Of a stretch of 64,000 bases of DNA, positions 44,704-53,729 are shown piece after piece. The stretch is from Photobacterium carnosum (GTDB lineage: Bacteria; Pseudomonadota; Gammaproteobacteria; Enterobacterales; Vibrionaceae): contig NZ_NPIB01000023.1 in the NCBI RefSeq assembly GCF_002849605.1, forward strand, positions 1-64,000. Direction: 5' to 3'. How positions within the stretch are numbered: position 1 is the stretch's first letter; the number at the start of each line of letters is the position of its first letter. The notes under the pieces were generated by a model. It searched no databases. It saw only the letters and a program-made list of their open reading frames with translations, and had not been told where the DNA came from. Made by a program: the position numbers and the translations under genes.

Positions 44704-45150
44704 TTAATCATTAATTGAATGTTGCCACTCTTCAAACCATATTTCAGCGGCATCTTCAGGTACTGGTGTTATAGAAACATCAATATCAAGTCGTTCACCA
44801 AGTTGAGTTGCACCTAATGTGAGTAGTAGCGCTTGAATTTTTTTACCTGCAGCACAAAAAGTATCGTAGTTACTGTCCCCAAGCCCTATAACGGCGAATT
44901 TTAGCTGATTAAGAGTAGGTTTTTGATGGGTAAGCGCGTTAGCAAAGGCGACAAAGTTATCTGGATAATCACCGGCACCGTGAGTTGAGCAAATAATAAG
45001 CCAAATTGTGTCTTGGTTTAGTTGTGCTAACTGAGGTTGATTAGTGATATTTGCTTGATGACCTTGTGCTGTTAATAAATCAGCTAAATGATCGGCGACA
45101 TATTCAGCACTACCAAGCGTGCTCCCAGTGATTAGGGTAATAGTTGACAT
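44704..45150 (-). CDS. mioC: Flavodoxin-like FMN-binding protein MioC
   Basis: MioC is a short-chain flavodoxin; in E. coli it has been linked to biotin synthase activity. The 148-residue protein starts MSTITLITGSTLGSAEYVAD, with the FMN phosphate loop GSTLGSAE, and has CSTHGAGDYPDN and the isoalloxazine-side motif GLGDSNYDTFC. I use ATG 45150, preceded by GAGG six bases upstream; the open frame reaches back 26 codons without similarity. Transcription is toward oriC, so mioC transcription could affect initiation as proposed in E. coli. Confidence 0.94.
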   Translation of the reverse strand: MSTITLITGSTLGSAEYVADHLADLLTAQGHQANITNQPQLAQLNQDTIWLIICSTHGAGDYPDNFVAFANALTHQKPTLNQLKFAVIGLGDSNYDTFCAAGKKIQALLLTLGATQLGERLDIDVSITPVPEDAAEIWFEEWQHSIND

Positions 45151-45503
45151 AATTGGCCTCAGATTGGTGTTTGATGGGATCATTGTGATGAAACAGTGAA
45201 TACCTAAATGAGATTGTACTGAGATCAAACCCTATAAAGATAGCTTTTATGGCATAACTCATCGCTTTTATTCACTAAAAATCGCTTTTTTTTATCCACT
45301 AACTAATGATGGGGATTAAAGAGGGAAAAAATGTGGGTATTTATACTAAAAAATGAAGGTTTAGAGTGGGTAAGAAGATCTTGGTGGTCGTTAATCATAA
45401 ATGGAAGTCCATCTTAAATGATGATCTTACCCACATGATCCCCTTATTATTCACACAGGGTTATGATCTTCAATTATTTCGATCATAACCCTGATCAGGT
45501 TGA
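45151..45503. promoter_or_regulatory. mioC upstream region with a second DnaA-box-like cluster and GATC sites
   Basis: Between 45268 and 45455 six 9-mers resemble DnaA boxes: TTATTCACT (45268), TTATCCACT (45292), TGTGGGTAT (45332), AGTGGGTAA (45365), TTACCCACA (45427) and TTATTCACA (45447, which fits TTATNCACA exactly). Seven GATC sites fall between about 45378 and 45515. The region must also contain the mioC promoter. A role in DnaA control of mioC, DnaA titration or an extended origin is inference. Confidence 0.6.
45458..45491. repeat. Inverted repeat containing Dam sites
   Basis: GGGTTATGATC (45458-45468) and GATCATAACCC (45481-45491) form a perfect 11-bp inverted repeat around a 12-base centre. 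No T run follows in either direction, so it is not a standard terminator, though it lies just after the ABC operon. Confidence 0.7.
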
Positions 45504-46271
45504 TTAAATGATCTTATGTTGACGCGGCAAAATAATGATTTTTTGATTGTCTGGATGTTGAATAACACTAACATTATGATGATAAAGTTCAGTAATTTGA
45601 TGTGGTGTTAATACTTTTTTAGGGCTATCAAAGGCAATTTGTTGACCGTGTTCAAGCAGTAATAAACGATCGCAAAATGTAATGGCAGTATTAAGGTTAT
45701 GGATGGCAATCAGTGCACTTTTTCCTTGTTGGCAATGGTGACTAAGAATATTAAGTAATAGTGATTCATGGCCAATATCAAGGCTTGCTGTTGGTTCATC
45801 AAGCAGCATGATGGTGGCATTTTGAATTAATAATCGTGCAAAATGTACTCGTTGTTGCTCTCCACCTGAGAGTTGATTAATGGGGCGTTTTAATAATGGT
45901 GTTATTTCTAACTCACTAATAATATTGGTTATTTCTTGGTTTGATAACGATGTTGATTGATGATGACCATAATGAATAATATCTTGAACTAGAAATCCAA
46001 AGGCGGGTTCGGTGTGTTGGGGTAAATAACTTAAGTACTGTGCGCGCTGTTGATGACTGTAACTATTGAGAGGGCGTTCAAATAAAGAAATATTACCGCT
46101 ATTAGGGGATATAAAACCGCTGAGGCATTTAAGTAAGGTACTTTTTCCTGCGCCGTTAGGACCAATAATACCGACGAGTTCTCCTGGATTAATGGCAAAG
46201 TTAATATTCTGCAATAATGGTTGTGATCCTTGGTAATAACTTAATTGTTTGATCACAAGTGGTGGGATCAT
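45504..46271 (-). CDS. ABC transporter ATP-binding protein, iron-chelate/cobalamin type
   Basis: The 255-residue ATPase belongs to the FepC/HmuV/BtuD group. Walker A GPNGAGKST lies near residues 37-45, the signature LSGGEQQRVHFARLL near 140, and Walker B IMLLDEPTASLD follows; the switch histidine is in LIAIHNLN. It overlaps the upstream permease gene by 4 bp. It would energise uptake of a haem, siderophore or corrinoid substrate. It is the last gene of a three-gene leftward operon. Confidence 0.9.
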   Translation of the reverse strand: MIPPLVIKQLSYYQGSQPLLQNINFAINPGELVGIIGPNGAGKSTLLKCLSGFISPNSGNISLFERPLNSYSHQQRAQYLSYLPQHTEPAFGFLVQDIIHYGHHQSTSLSNQEITNIISELEITPLLKRPINQLSGGEQQRVHFARLLIQNATIMLLDEPTASLDIGHESLLLNILSHHCQQGKSALIAIHNLNTAITFCDRLLLLEHGQQIAFDSPKKVLTPHQITELYHHNVSVIQHPDNQKIIILPRQHKII

Positions 46272-47308
46272 GCTTGTAGGCCTTTATATTGGCTGCGTAT
46301 TAGCAGAGCGATAAAATAGATCCCACCAATAATTGCAGTGATAATCCCTGTTTTTAATTCATTCGGTGCAATAACCGTTCGAGCAATAAGATCACATGCA
46401 AGTAAGAACATAGCGCCAAATAATGCCGAAAAGGGTAATAAAATACGATTATTTGGTCCTACCAGTAACCGGGCTAAGTGCGGCACAATTAAACCAATAA
46501 AGCCGATTGGACCGGCAACAGCGATCGCCATCGCGGTAAGAAGGGTGGCTAGTAGTAATAATATTCGTCGGCTGTTGCGAACATTGATCCCCATTCCGTG
46601 GGCATTTTGTTCACCTAAAGCGAGTAAATTTAAGGTTTGACCATGGCGCAATAATATCCATGCTGCAATGATAATAATGGGGGTTGGCCATAATAATTGT
46701 TGCCATGTACGCCCATCTAAACCGCCCATGGTCCAGAATACAAACTCACTCACTTCATATTGCTGAGCAGTCAAAAGCATCCCCATAGTTAAGCCTCCCA
46801 ATAAACTTGATACTGCTAATCCTGCGAGAATAATAAACAATCCATGTTGTTGAGTTTGACGGGCTATCAAATACACAATCGTGGCTGTTGTTAATGCGCC
46901 AATGGCAGTAACAAGAGGTAATAATGCGGGGTTGATGACGGTTAAACCACTGACTATTGCCACCACGGCAGCAAAACTACTGCCTGCACTAATGCCAAGG
47001 ATATCTGGGCTTGCCAGAGGATTTCTAAATAAACCTTGAGTACAAGCACCCGCTAACGCTAACGCACTCCCTGCTAATATTGCCGCGCAAGCTCGTGGTA
47101 ATCGAATCTGTAAAATAATGGCAGAAGCTAACGGATACTGCTGTTGTGCTAAGGCTTCTCCACCATGGATATAACTGACTAACATCGCAAAAATATCGTG
47201 AATGGGAATAGCGACTGAACCCAAGCTAAGATAAATCATTAGCAGTCCCAGTAACGCGATTAATGCTAACAATCCTTGGGCGGGTTTACTGTATTGATGA
47301 ACTATCAT
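46268..47308 (-). CDS. ABC transporter permease, FecCD/BtuC family
   Basis: I start at the ATG giving MIVHQYSKPAQ (346 residues); the open frame extends 34 codons upstream into the binding-protein gene without family similarity. About ten membrane helices are visible. The family signature RLPRACAAILAGSALALAGACTQGLFRNPLASPDILGISAGSS is complete, and GPIGFIGLIVPHLARLLVG carries the ATPase-coupling loop. The gene overlaps the binding-protein gene by 23 bp and the ATPase gene by 4 bp, so the three are translationally coupled. The substrate is not determined by sequence. Confidence 0.9.
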   Translation of the reverse strand: MIVHQYSKPAQGLLALIALLGLLMIYLSLGSVAIPIHDIFAMLVSYIHGGEALAQQQYPLASAIILQIRLPRACAAILAGSALALAGACTQGLFRNPLASPDILGISAGSSFAAVVAIVSGLTVINPALLPLVTAIGALTTATIVYLIARQTQQHGLFIILAGLAVSSLLGGLTMGMLLTAQQYEVSEFVFWTMGGLDGRTWQQLLWPTPIIIIAAWILLRHGQTLNLLALGEQNAHGMGINVRNSRRILLLLATLLTAMAIAVAGPIGFIGLIVPHLARLLVGPNNRILLPFSALFGAMFLLACDLIARTVIAPNELKTGIITAIIGGIYFIALLIRSQYKGLQA

Positions 47309-48203
47309 GGGGTTGATAAACCTTATGATTAAGGTAGATGATCGCATCTGCAATATATTGGCTATCAGTTGAACGTAATGCGTGCGGTAAACTAATAATT
47401 TTTCGATCACGAATAGCGGTTAATGTTTGTAATGCGGGATCGTGTAATAACTGTTGTCTAAAGCCATCACTATCTGAGCCAGGAATAATAATTACATCAG
47501 GGTTAAGTGCTAACAGTTGCTCTTTAGCGATCGGGACTTGACCAAATTTATCGCCACTATTATACGCAATCACATTGTTGAGTTGTGCTTGGTTAATAAT
47601 CGTATTAACGGTGGAATTATGGTTGCTGGATGCGCCCCATGGCGTGTATTCAATGGCTGTCAGTTGTTTTTCTGGAATAATAATTTGTTGTTTAAGTTTA
47701 TCGTTCATTTTATCAACTAACGCGATTGCTGCTGTATTTTGATTAATGAGTTTGCCAACTAATAAAATATTTTTTTCAATATTCTTGAGGCTATAAACGG
47801 TTTTAATGACAAAAACGTTGATACCTGCAGCGCGCAACTGGGCTATTTTAGATCCATCACTCCAACTAGCGACAAATACTAAATCTGGGTGTTCAGCAAT
47901 AATTTGTTCAACATTCAGGTCGCGTAATGGCAGGGTCGTTGGGATTTTATCGGCAATGATTGAATAAGTCGGATCCTTACTTAAGCGACTTAAACTGGTG
48001 ATGTTTTGTAATGGTAATAGCGCCATTAATACTTGATCACTGAACATGCTTTTAGAGTCAATGTGAGCGGGTATTTTAGTTAATGTCAGTGATTGCTGAC
48101 TGGCATCGATGACGGTTATTGGATATGAGGTTTCGGCACTCAAACAGGCTGTACTGGTGCATAAGCAGCCTATAAAAAATAAGTTTTTAAGTCGTTGATA
48201 CAT
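47286..48203 (-). CDS. Periplasmic substrate-binding protein of the iron-chelate/cobalamin ABC transporter
   Basis: The 305-residue protein has a signal peptide (residues about 1-22, cleavage after LSA) and a class III (helical-backbone) binding-protein fold: N-lobe ending at LNVEQIIAEHPDLVFVASWSDG, connecting helix around LVGKLINQNTAAIALVDKM, C-lobe with KEQLLALNPDVIIIPGSDSDG. This is the BtuF/FecB/FhuD family. No Fur-box or cobalamin riboswitch is evident upstream. The divergent adenosyltransferase homologue at 48344 hints at a corrinoid substrate, but this is inference. Confidence 0.85.
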   Translation of the reverse strand: MYQRLKNLFFIGCLCTSTACLSAETSYPITVIDASQQSLTLTKIPAHIDSKSMFSDQVLMALLPLQNITSLSRLSKDPTYSIIADKIPTTLPLRDLNVEQIIAEHPDLVFVASWSDGSKIAQLRAAGINVFVIKTVYSLKNIEKNILLVGKLINQNTAAIALVDKMNDKLKQQIIIPEKQLTAIEYTPWGASSNHNSTVNTIINQAQLNNVIAYNSGDKFGQVPIAKEQLLALNPDVIIIPGSDSDGFRQQLLHDPALQTLTAIRDRKIISLPHALRSTDSQYIADAIIYLNHKVYQPHDSSSIQ

Positions 48204-48343
48204 AATTTTCCATATGCTGCTAATGGTAAGCTGGCATCATCTTTGGCAAGCAAATTTTGCGAACATAGTTAGTGATTTTTTGAGCGCTGTCAATGACCGT
48301 CTTCTGTTAGAATTGGGCTTATTTGTCGAGGAATAACAAAGCA

Positions 48344-48883
48344 ATGGTATTAAAATTTTCAGGCGATATTGACGAGCTTGCTTATCCGTTTATTTTTGAA
48401 GATTCTTCTTTATGTGATTTTGAAATATTAACTGATGAATTATGTACTTATGTTGGATTGACTATTTCACAGTTAGCCGATGATGAAATACGCCAATCTT
48501 TATCATGGTTACAACCGCGTATTTTCAATCTTAATGGCTCTATTCGTGGTAAATGCGGTATTTTTGAGGCCGATATTATTAAACTTAAAGCGGATTATCA
48601 TTATTTCCGTGCTCAAGTGACCGATAAGAATAAGCGCTTTGTGTTACCACGAGGGGTGGGGGCTGTGGTGCAATTACATCAATGTCGTAGTTTGTCCAAG
48701 AAAGTGGTTCGTCAATTAGTAAAAGTTGATGCAGAGGGGAAGAAGGTGCCTGAAACATTACCGCGATTTAGTAATTTATTGGTGAATTACTTTTTTGCTT
48801 TAACGCGAGTATTGAATCAGCATTCAGGTATTGAAGAACCTGAATATATCAGCATAAATTATCCTATGCCTAACGCTAAATAA
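48344..48883 (+). CDS. Divergent PduO-type cobalamin adenosyltransferase homologue
   Basis: The 179-residue protein resembles PduO-type ATP:cob(I)alamin adenosyltransferases. TDELCTYVGLTISQL aligns with the VDELN helix, and RFVLPRGVGAVVQLHQCRSLSKKVVRQL aligns with FILPGGT...LHVARTITRRAERQ; a C-terminal NYFFALTRVLNQHSG matches the last helix. The N-terminal TGDxGxT ATP-binding motif is missing (replaced near SGDIDELA), and the RRAER motif is changed to KKVVR. It may therefore be inactive or have altered specificity. The start is ATG 48344 after GAGGA; it is divergent from the ABC operon. Confidence 0.65.
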   Translation: MVLKFSGDIDELAYPFIFEDSSLCDFEILTDELCTYVGLTISQLADDEIRQSLSWLQPRIFNLNGSIRGKCGIFEADIIKLKADYHYFRAQVTDKNKRFVLPRGVGAVVQLHQCRSLSKKVVRQLVKVDAEGKKVPETLPRFSNLLVNYFFALTRVLNQHSGIEEPEYISINYPMPNAK

Positions 48884-48887
48884 TAAT

Positions 48888-48926
48888 AAAAAACGCCATA
48901 TATCAAAGATGTATGGCGTTTTTTTT
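48888..48926. terminator. Bidirectional terminator between the adenosyltransferase homologue and mnmE
   Basis: AACGCCATA and TATGGCGTT pair around an 11-base loop; an A run precedes and eight T residues follow, so it serves both convergent genes. Confidence 0.9.
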
Positions 48927-48950
48927 GTTACTAATGTATTAGGTTAGTAT

Positions 48951-50318
48951 TTACTTACCAATACAGAACGAAGTAAAGATACGTCCGAGTAAATCATCCG
49001 ATGTAAACTCACCAGTGATCTCACTTAAGTGCTGTTGAGCTAAACGTAATTCTTCAGCCAGAATCTCGCCTGCCATAAAGCCTTCTAATTGCTCTTTACC
49101 GATCACTAAATGTTCGGTGGCACGCTCAAGAGCATCTAAGTGACGACGACGCGCCATAAAGCCGCCTTCAGTCGTACCAGCAAATCCCATACATTGCTTT
49201 AGATGTTCGCGTAAGTTGTCCACACCGTCGCCTGTGCGCGCTGAAAGGCGAATGACCGTTGAACCGTTGGTTTCACTCATTCCCGTGACTTCACCGGTTA
49301 GTTCGGCTTTATTTCGAATAACGGTTAAACCCATATTTGTTGGTAAGCGTTCAATAAAGTCAGGCCAGATATCTTTGGGATCGGTAGCGTCAGTGGTGGT
49401 GCTATCAACCATGAATAACACCCGATCAGCATGTTCAATTTCAGCCCAAGCACGTTCAATACCAATGCGCTCGACTTCATCCGTCGCTTCACGTAAACCT
49501 GCGGTATCAATAATGTGTAATGGCATTCCATCAATGTGGATATGTTCACGCAATACATCACGCGTTGTACCTGCAATATCGGTCACAATCGCACTGTCTT
49601 TACCTGATAAGGCATTTAATAGGCTCGATTTACCGGCGTTAGGGCGGCCAGCAATAACGACTTTCATGCCTTCACGTATGATAGCGCCTTGGTTGGCTTG
49701 TTTACGTACTTCTGCAAGATGATCCATGATGCGATTGAGATCACCACTGACTTTACCGTCAGAGAGAAAGTCTATTTCTTCTTCAGGGAAGTCAATCGCA
49801 GCTTCAACATAGATGCGTAAATGAATTAATGCTTCGACTAATTCATGGATCTTGTTTGAGAACACACCTTGTAGTGATTTAAAGGCACTTTTAGCGGCTT
49901 CTTCTGAGCTAGCATCGATTAAATCGGCAATGGCTTCAGCTTGGGCTAAATCAAGTTTGTCGTTCATAAAGGCGCGTTCAGAGAACTCACCCGGACGTGC
50001 TGGACGAATACCATCAATATTAAGAATGCGACGGATCATCATATCCATTAATACTGGGCCACCGTGGCCTTGTAGTTCTAATACATCTTCGCCCGTGAAC
50101 GAGTTTGGACCTTTAAAAAATATCGCGATCCCTTGGTCAAGGGCAGTACCATCTTCATTTTTAAATGGCAGATACTCAGCGTAACGGGTTTTTAATTCAC
50201 GACCAGCAACGGCAAGGGCTACTTCTTTCGCTTTAGGACCTGAAACGCGAATGATGCCGACGCCGCCACGGCCCGGTGGTGTTGCTTGTGCAACGATAGT
50301 ATCGATATGTTGATTCAT
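48951..50318 (-). CDS. mnmE: tRNA modification GTPase MnmE
   Basis: MnmE (TrmE) acts with MnmG to modify U34 of tRNAs. I start at the ATG giving [21 protein letters not shown] (455 residues, as in E. coli); the open frame extends 24 codons upstream. The N-terminal formyl-THF-binding domain, a helical domain and an inserted G domain are present: [10 protein letters not shown] (G1), DIAGTTRD (G2), DTAGLRE (G3). The C-terminal FCIGK with the essential cysteine is intact. Confidence 0.97.
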   Translation of the reverse strand: MNQHIDTIVAQATPPGRGGVGIIRVSGPKAKEVALAVAGRELKTRYAEYLPFKNEDGTALDQGIAIFFKGPNSFTGEDVLELQGHGGPVLMDMMIRRILNIDGIRPARPGEFSERAFMNDKLDLAQAEAIADLIDASSEEAAKSAFKSLQGVFSNKIHELVEALIHLRIYVEAAIDFPEEEIDFLSDGKVSGDLNRIMDHLAEVRKQANQGAIIREGMKVVIAGRPNAGKSSLLNALSGKDSAIVTDIAGTTRDVLREHIHIDGMPLHIIDTAGLREATDEVERIGIERAWAEIEHADRVLFMVDSTTTDATDPKDIWPDFIERLPTNMGLTVIRNKAELTGEVTGMSETNGSTVIRLSARTGDGVDNLREHLKQCMGFAGTTEGGFMARRRHLDALERATEHLVIGKEQLEGFMAGEILAEELRLAQQHLSEITGEFTSDDLLGRIFTSFCIGK

Positions 50319-50390
50319 AACCTTGGCTTTGCTTAAAAATGACTTGATGATTGTAAACCACAGAGCGGGTTTACGCCTAATCGGCCCCAT

Positions 50391-50415
50391 AAAAAAAGGC
50401 GACCCTAAGGTCGCC
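50391..50415 (-). terminator. Terminator of the rpmH-rnpA-yidD-yidC operon
   Basis: On the minus strand GGCGACC-TTAG-GGTCGCC is followed by seven T residues, 20 bp after the yidC stop. The 16-base core equals that after atpC. Confidence 0.92.
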
Positions 50416-50434
50416 TCTTATTCACAGATACCGC

Positions 50435-52075
50435 TTATTTAGCTTTGCTGTGTAAACCTTTTTTCTCCAACGCGCGGAAAATAATGGTTTGTTGAATTAG
50501 AGTCACAAAGTTTGACACTAACCAGTACAGTACTAAGCCTGAAGGGAACCATAGGAAGAAGAAAGTAAACATAACCGGCATAAAGGTCATGATTTTCTGC
50601 TGCATAGGATCCGTTACAGTTGATGGGCTGTTCTTCTGGATAAGGAACATTGATACGCCCATTAGGACTGGCAAGATGTAGTACGGGTCTTGTGCAGATA
50701 GATCCGTAATCCAACCGAAGAATGGCGCATGACGCAATTCAACTGATCCCATTAGTGCCCAGTATAGCGCGATGAAAATTGGCATCTGTAGCATGATAGG
50801 TAAACAACCACCGAGTGGGTTTACTTTTTCTTTTTTGTACAGTTCCATCATTTCTTGGCTTTGACGTTGACGGTCATCACCTAAACGCTCACGCATTGCC
50901 TGAATCTTAGGCTGTAGCATGCGCATTTTAGCCATTGAGGTGTACTGTGCTTTTGTTAGTGGGTACATAGCACCACGAACAATTAGCGTTAGGATGATGA
51001 TTGCTACACCCCAGTTGCCTACCATGCTGTGAATGAAAGAAAGTAATTTATGCAATGGACTTGCAATGAACCATAACCAACCGTAATCAACCGTTAGGTT
51101 TAGGTTAGTGGCTGTTGCTGCCATTTCTTTTTGCAACTTAGGACCAAGCCATAATGTTGCTTTGATTTCTTTTGTTTGACCAGCAGCCACAGTTTCTAAC
51201 GGCATACGTACGCCGATATAGCCTATACCATTGTTATCGCTGCTGTAGAGTTGAGATGTTTGGTCTTTGCCATCACGAGGGATCCATGCTGATACGAAGT
51301 AGTTCTCCATAATCGCAACCCAACCGTCATTTGCTGACTGGTTAAGGTTCTTCTCTTTGATGTCATCAAAACTGTATTTTTTGTATTTAGTATCGTTAGC
51401 TGAATATGCGGCACCGTTGTAGGTGTGCATTGCCATACCTTTAATACCGCCGCCAGTTTTACTTGCTAGGCGGTGACGCAGCTGCGCGTACATTTGTACC
51501 GTTGCTGGTTTGTCAGTTTTGTTGTCGATTGTGTAATCAACATTAACTGCATAATCGTTGCGTGTGAAAACGAATGTTTTGATGTAGCTAATGCCATCTT
51601 TAGTGAATGTCATTGGTACACGCAGTTCGTTTTGATCTGCTGCCATCACAAAGCTTTTCGCGGTCACAGCGTATTGTGCGCGGCCATGTGCTGGTGAATC
51701 AGAACCATTTGCTCCAATTAAGCCTGATTGCGCGACATAATCACGGCCATCAGCATCACTTAATAAAACATATGGGTCTTTAGAATCTAGGGTGTTGTCG
51801 TATTTAAGTAGTTTTGCATTGATAACATCACCACCAAGCGTATCGACTGTTAATTCCAGTACATCCGTTTTAATGGTAATTAAATTAGTTGAGGTTTTCT
51901 GGTCAATCAGTGGTTGATTATCACTTGAATGTGATGGAATACCACTGTTGTTATTGACTTGTTGCTCTACACCCTGCTTCGTTGGTTGCGGGTTTTTGTC
52001 GCCATGCCATTGCTGAAATAGCAAGAATGAGACAAACAGTAGGGCAATTAACAGAATATTACGTTGGGAACCCAT
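50435..52075 (-). CDS. yidC: Membrane protein insertase YidC
   Basis: YidC inserts and folds inner-membrane proteins alone or with SecYEG. The 546-residue protein has an N-terminal membrane anchor ([17 protein letters not shown]), a large periplasmic beta domain (about 50-340) and the conserved C-terminal insertase core of five membrane helices beginning at [23 protein letters not shown], with the family segments KYSPMA-like [19 protein letters not shown] and [21 protein letters not shown]. It is followed by the operon terminator. Confidence 0.97.
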   Translation of the reverse strand: MGSQRNILLIALLFVSFLLFQQWHGDKNPQPTKQGVEQQVNNNSGIPSHSSDNQPLIDQKTSTNLITIKTDVLELTVDTLGGDVINAKLLKYDNTLDSKDPYVLLSDADGRDYVAQSGLIGANGSDSPAHGRAQYAVTAKSFVMAADQNELRVPMTFTKDGISYIKTFVFTRNDYAVNVDYTIDNKTDKPATVQMYAQLRHRLASKTGGGIKGMAMHTYNGAAYSANDTKYKKYSFDDIKEKNLNQSANDGWVAIMENYFVSAWIPRDGKDQTSQLYSSDNNGIGYIGVRMPLETVAAGQTKEIKATLWLGPKLQKEMAATATNLNLTVDYGWLWFIASPLHKLLSFIHSMVGNWGVAIIILTLIVRGAMYPLTKAQYTSMAKMRMLQPKIQAMRERLGDDRQRQSQEMMELYKKEKVNPLGGCLPIMLQMPIFIALYWALMGSVELRHAPFFGWITDLSAQDPYYILPVLMGVSMFLIQKNSPSTVTDPMQQKIMTFMPVMFTFFFLWFPSGLVLYWLVSNFVTLIQQTIIFRALEKKGLHSKAK

Positions 52076-52077
52076 GG

Positions 52078-52335
52078 TTAATGTTCTCTGTCGTTATGCT
52101 TGGTTGGCGGAACGGGGTCGTAACCACCGTCATTTAAAGGGTGACATCTTAATAGACGTTTCGCCGCTAACCAACAACCTTTTCGCGCTCCATGCGTTTT
52201 TACAGCTTCGATCGCATATTGAGAACATGTAGGGGTGAACCGACAGCGTGGTCCAAGAAGAGGACTGATTGCCAGTTGGTAAAAGCGGACTAGTCTTACG
52301 ACTAGCCACGCGACGGGCGAGACAGGCGATGCCAT
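52078..52335 (-). CDS. yidD: Membrane protein insertion efficiency factor YidD
   Basis: The 85-residue protein has an amphipathic N-terminal part ([32 protein letters not shown]) and conserved cysteines in RFTPTCS and [14 protein letters not shown], the hallmarks of YidD. It helps insertion of YidC substrates in E. coli. It overlaps the 3' end of rnpA by 34 bp and ends 2 bp before yidC, so all three are coupled. Confidence 0.94.
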   Translation of the reverse strand: MASPVSPVAWLVVRLVRFYQLAISPLLGPRCRFTPTCSQYAIEAVKTHGARKGCWLAAKRLLRCHPLNDGGYDPVPPTKHNDREH

Positions 52336-52658
52336 AACTTATCTAACAACGTAAATAGTTCTTCGTTACTCAACCCATTGGCTGATTTCTTTGCGATGAC
52401 TACGAAGTCACAGGCTGGAAGCTGATGTTGTTTTAAACGGAAACTTTCGCGAACAACGCGTTTGAAACGGTTTCTGTCGACAGCAGTTTTAATCTGTTTT
52501 TTTGGAACAGCCAGACCGAGACGGGGGTGGTCAAGTTCGTTAGAACGGGCAAGAATAGTCAAGTGGGGAGAGCCAGCACGATGAGCTTGCTGGAAGACAG
52601 TTTTATAATGTTCGGGAGTTAACAAACGTAACTCCCGAGAAAAAGCGAACTTATTCAA
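52302..52658 (-). CDS. rnpA: Ribonuclease P protein component
   Basis: RnpA is the protein subunit of RNase P, which matures tRNA 5' ends. The 118-residue basic protein has the RNR motif region [14 protein letters not shown] and the helix [17 protein letters not shown]. It starts with a TTG codon ([18 protein letters not shown]) 15 bp after rpmH; no ATG is available at the expected point. The weak start and tight linkage to rpmH are normal for this operon. It overlaps yidD. Confidence 0.95.
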   Translation of the reverse strand: MNKFAFSRELRLLTPEHYKTVFQQAHRAGSPHLTILARSNELDHPRLGLAVPKKQIKTAVDRNRFKRVVRESFRLKQHQLPACDFVVIAKKSANGLSNEELFTLLDKLWHRLSRPSRG

Positions 52659-52673
52659 AATAATCGTCGATGA

Positions 52674-52808
52674 TTACTTAGAAAGACGCTTACGGCCTTT
52701 AGCGCGACGTGCATTAATTGTTGCACGACCGTTCTTAGTTGCCATGCGAGCACGGAAGCCGTGATTACGCTTACGCTTAAGAACAGAAGGTTGGAATGTG
52801 CGTTTCAT
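52674..52808 (-). CDS. rpmH: 50S ribosomal protein L34
   Basis: A 44-residue, very basic protein, [19 protein letters not shown] at the N-terminus and [12 protein letters not shown] at the C-terminus, a textbook L34. An AAGGT Shine-Dalgarno sequence precedes the ATG. It is the first gene of the rpmH-rnpA-yidD-yidC operon and is positioned next to dnaA (with an ABC operon in between), as in Vibrio. Confidence 0.97.
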   Translation of the reverse strand: MKRTFQPSVLKRKRNHGFRARMATKNGRATINARRAKGRKRLSK

Positions 52809-52896
52809 GGTTTTACCTTAAATTAACTGATCAGTTTTTAAGTTTGTTAGACGTAATTGGCCATAATTGGTCAATTACCACGAACAAAGAGGCGGA

Positions 52897-52925
52897 ATTG
52901 TAATCACTGACTAACAAAGAGTCAA
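52897..52925 (-). promoter_or_regulatory. rpmH promoter
   Basis: On the minus strand TTGACT (52920-52925) and TACAAT (52897-52902) are separated by exactly 17 bp, 89 bp upstream of rpmH. Further TATAAT sequences occur upstream near 52930 and 52960, so more than one promoter is possible. Confidence 0.85.
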
Positions 52926-52950
52926 TAATTATACCCACATCTAATGACGG

Positions 52951-52976
52951 GCGCTGCATTATACGTTTTACAGCGC
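52951..52976. repeat. Inverted repeat upstream of the rpmH promoter
   Basis: GCGCTG and CAGCGC flank a 14-base centre that contains TATAAT on the minus strand. It could be a weak terminator of the ABC operon or an operator on an additional rpmH promoter. Confidence 0.4.
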
Positions 52977-52994
52977 GAAATTCAAGGATCCTTA

Positions 52995-53729
52995 TTAGAT
53001 CCCTATTTGAGTCAAAAAAGCCTTCAATCGCGGATCGTTAGGGTGATTAAAGATCTGCTCTGGTGGCCCTTGCTCTACAAATTGACCGTCGGCCATAAAG
53101 ATCACTCTATCGGCGACTTCACGCGCAAATTGTAACTCATGAGTGACGATCAACATTGTTTGTTGTTGTGCTGCCAATTTTTTTATTAAGTTTAGCACTT
53201 CATTGACCCACAACGGGTCGAGTGCTGATGTGGGTTCATCAAGTAATAGTAGCTCAGCATCTAATGCCATTGCTCGGCCGATACCTACCCGCTGTTGCTG
53301 ACCGCCAGAGAGGGCGGCGGGGTAGCTATTGGCTTTATCAGCCAAGCCAATATCGGTTAAAATATTCAGTGCGCGTTGTTGTGCTTGTTGTTTGTCGAGG
53401 CCTTTAACGATGCGTAAACCTTCACTGATATTTTGTTGCGCAGTAAGGTGATTAAATAACGCGTAGTTTTGAAAAACAAATCCGGTTTGGCGTCGAAGCG
53501 CTAAAATGTCACTTTTTTTAGGTTGCAGGCAGTCAACCTTCGCATCGTTAATGGTAATGGTGCCACTATTGGCACTTTCAAGATAATTAATACAACGTAA
53601 AAACGTTGATTTCCCTGTGCCTGATGGGCCAATAATCGCCACAATTTCACCTTGCTTTATGGTGAGATCAATATCGCTAAAAATGGTCTGTTCGCCAAAA
53701 CGTTTAGTGAGTTTATTTATAGTAATCAT
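52995..53729 (-). CDS. Polar amino-acid ABC transporter ATP-binding protein
   Basis: The 244-residue ATPase is of the GlnQ/ArtP/TcyN type. Walker A GPSGTGKST lies near residues 33-41, signature LSGGQQQRVGIGRAM near 136-150, Walker B LLLLDEPTSALDPLW, and the switch histidine is in LIVTHELQFAREV. It overlaps the permease gene by 4 bp. In the cytoplasm it powers uptake by the upstream-encoded permease and binding protein. Confidence 0.93.
   Translation of the reverse strand: MITINKLTKRFGEQTIFSDIDLTIKQGEIVAIIGPSGTGKSTFLRCINYLESANSGTITINDAKVDCLQPKKSDILALRRQTGFVFQNYALFNHLTAQQNISEGLRIVKGLDKQQAQQRALNILTDIGLADKANSYPAALSGGQQQRVGIGRAMALDAELLLLDEPTSALDPLWVNEVLNLIKKLAAQQQTMLIVTHELQFAREVADRVIFMADGQFVEQGPPEQIFNHPNDPRLKAFLTQIGI

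Noticed and set aside
48204-48343. Fur box or cobalamin riboswitch upstream of the ABC transporter operon
   Set aside because: No GATAATGATAATCATTATC-like sequence and no B12-box-like conserved segment is visible; the 140-bp gap is too short for a full cobalamin riboswitch plus two promoters.
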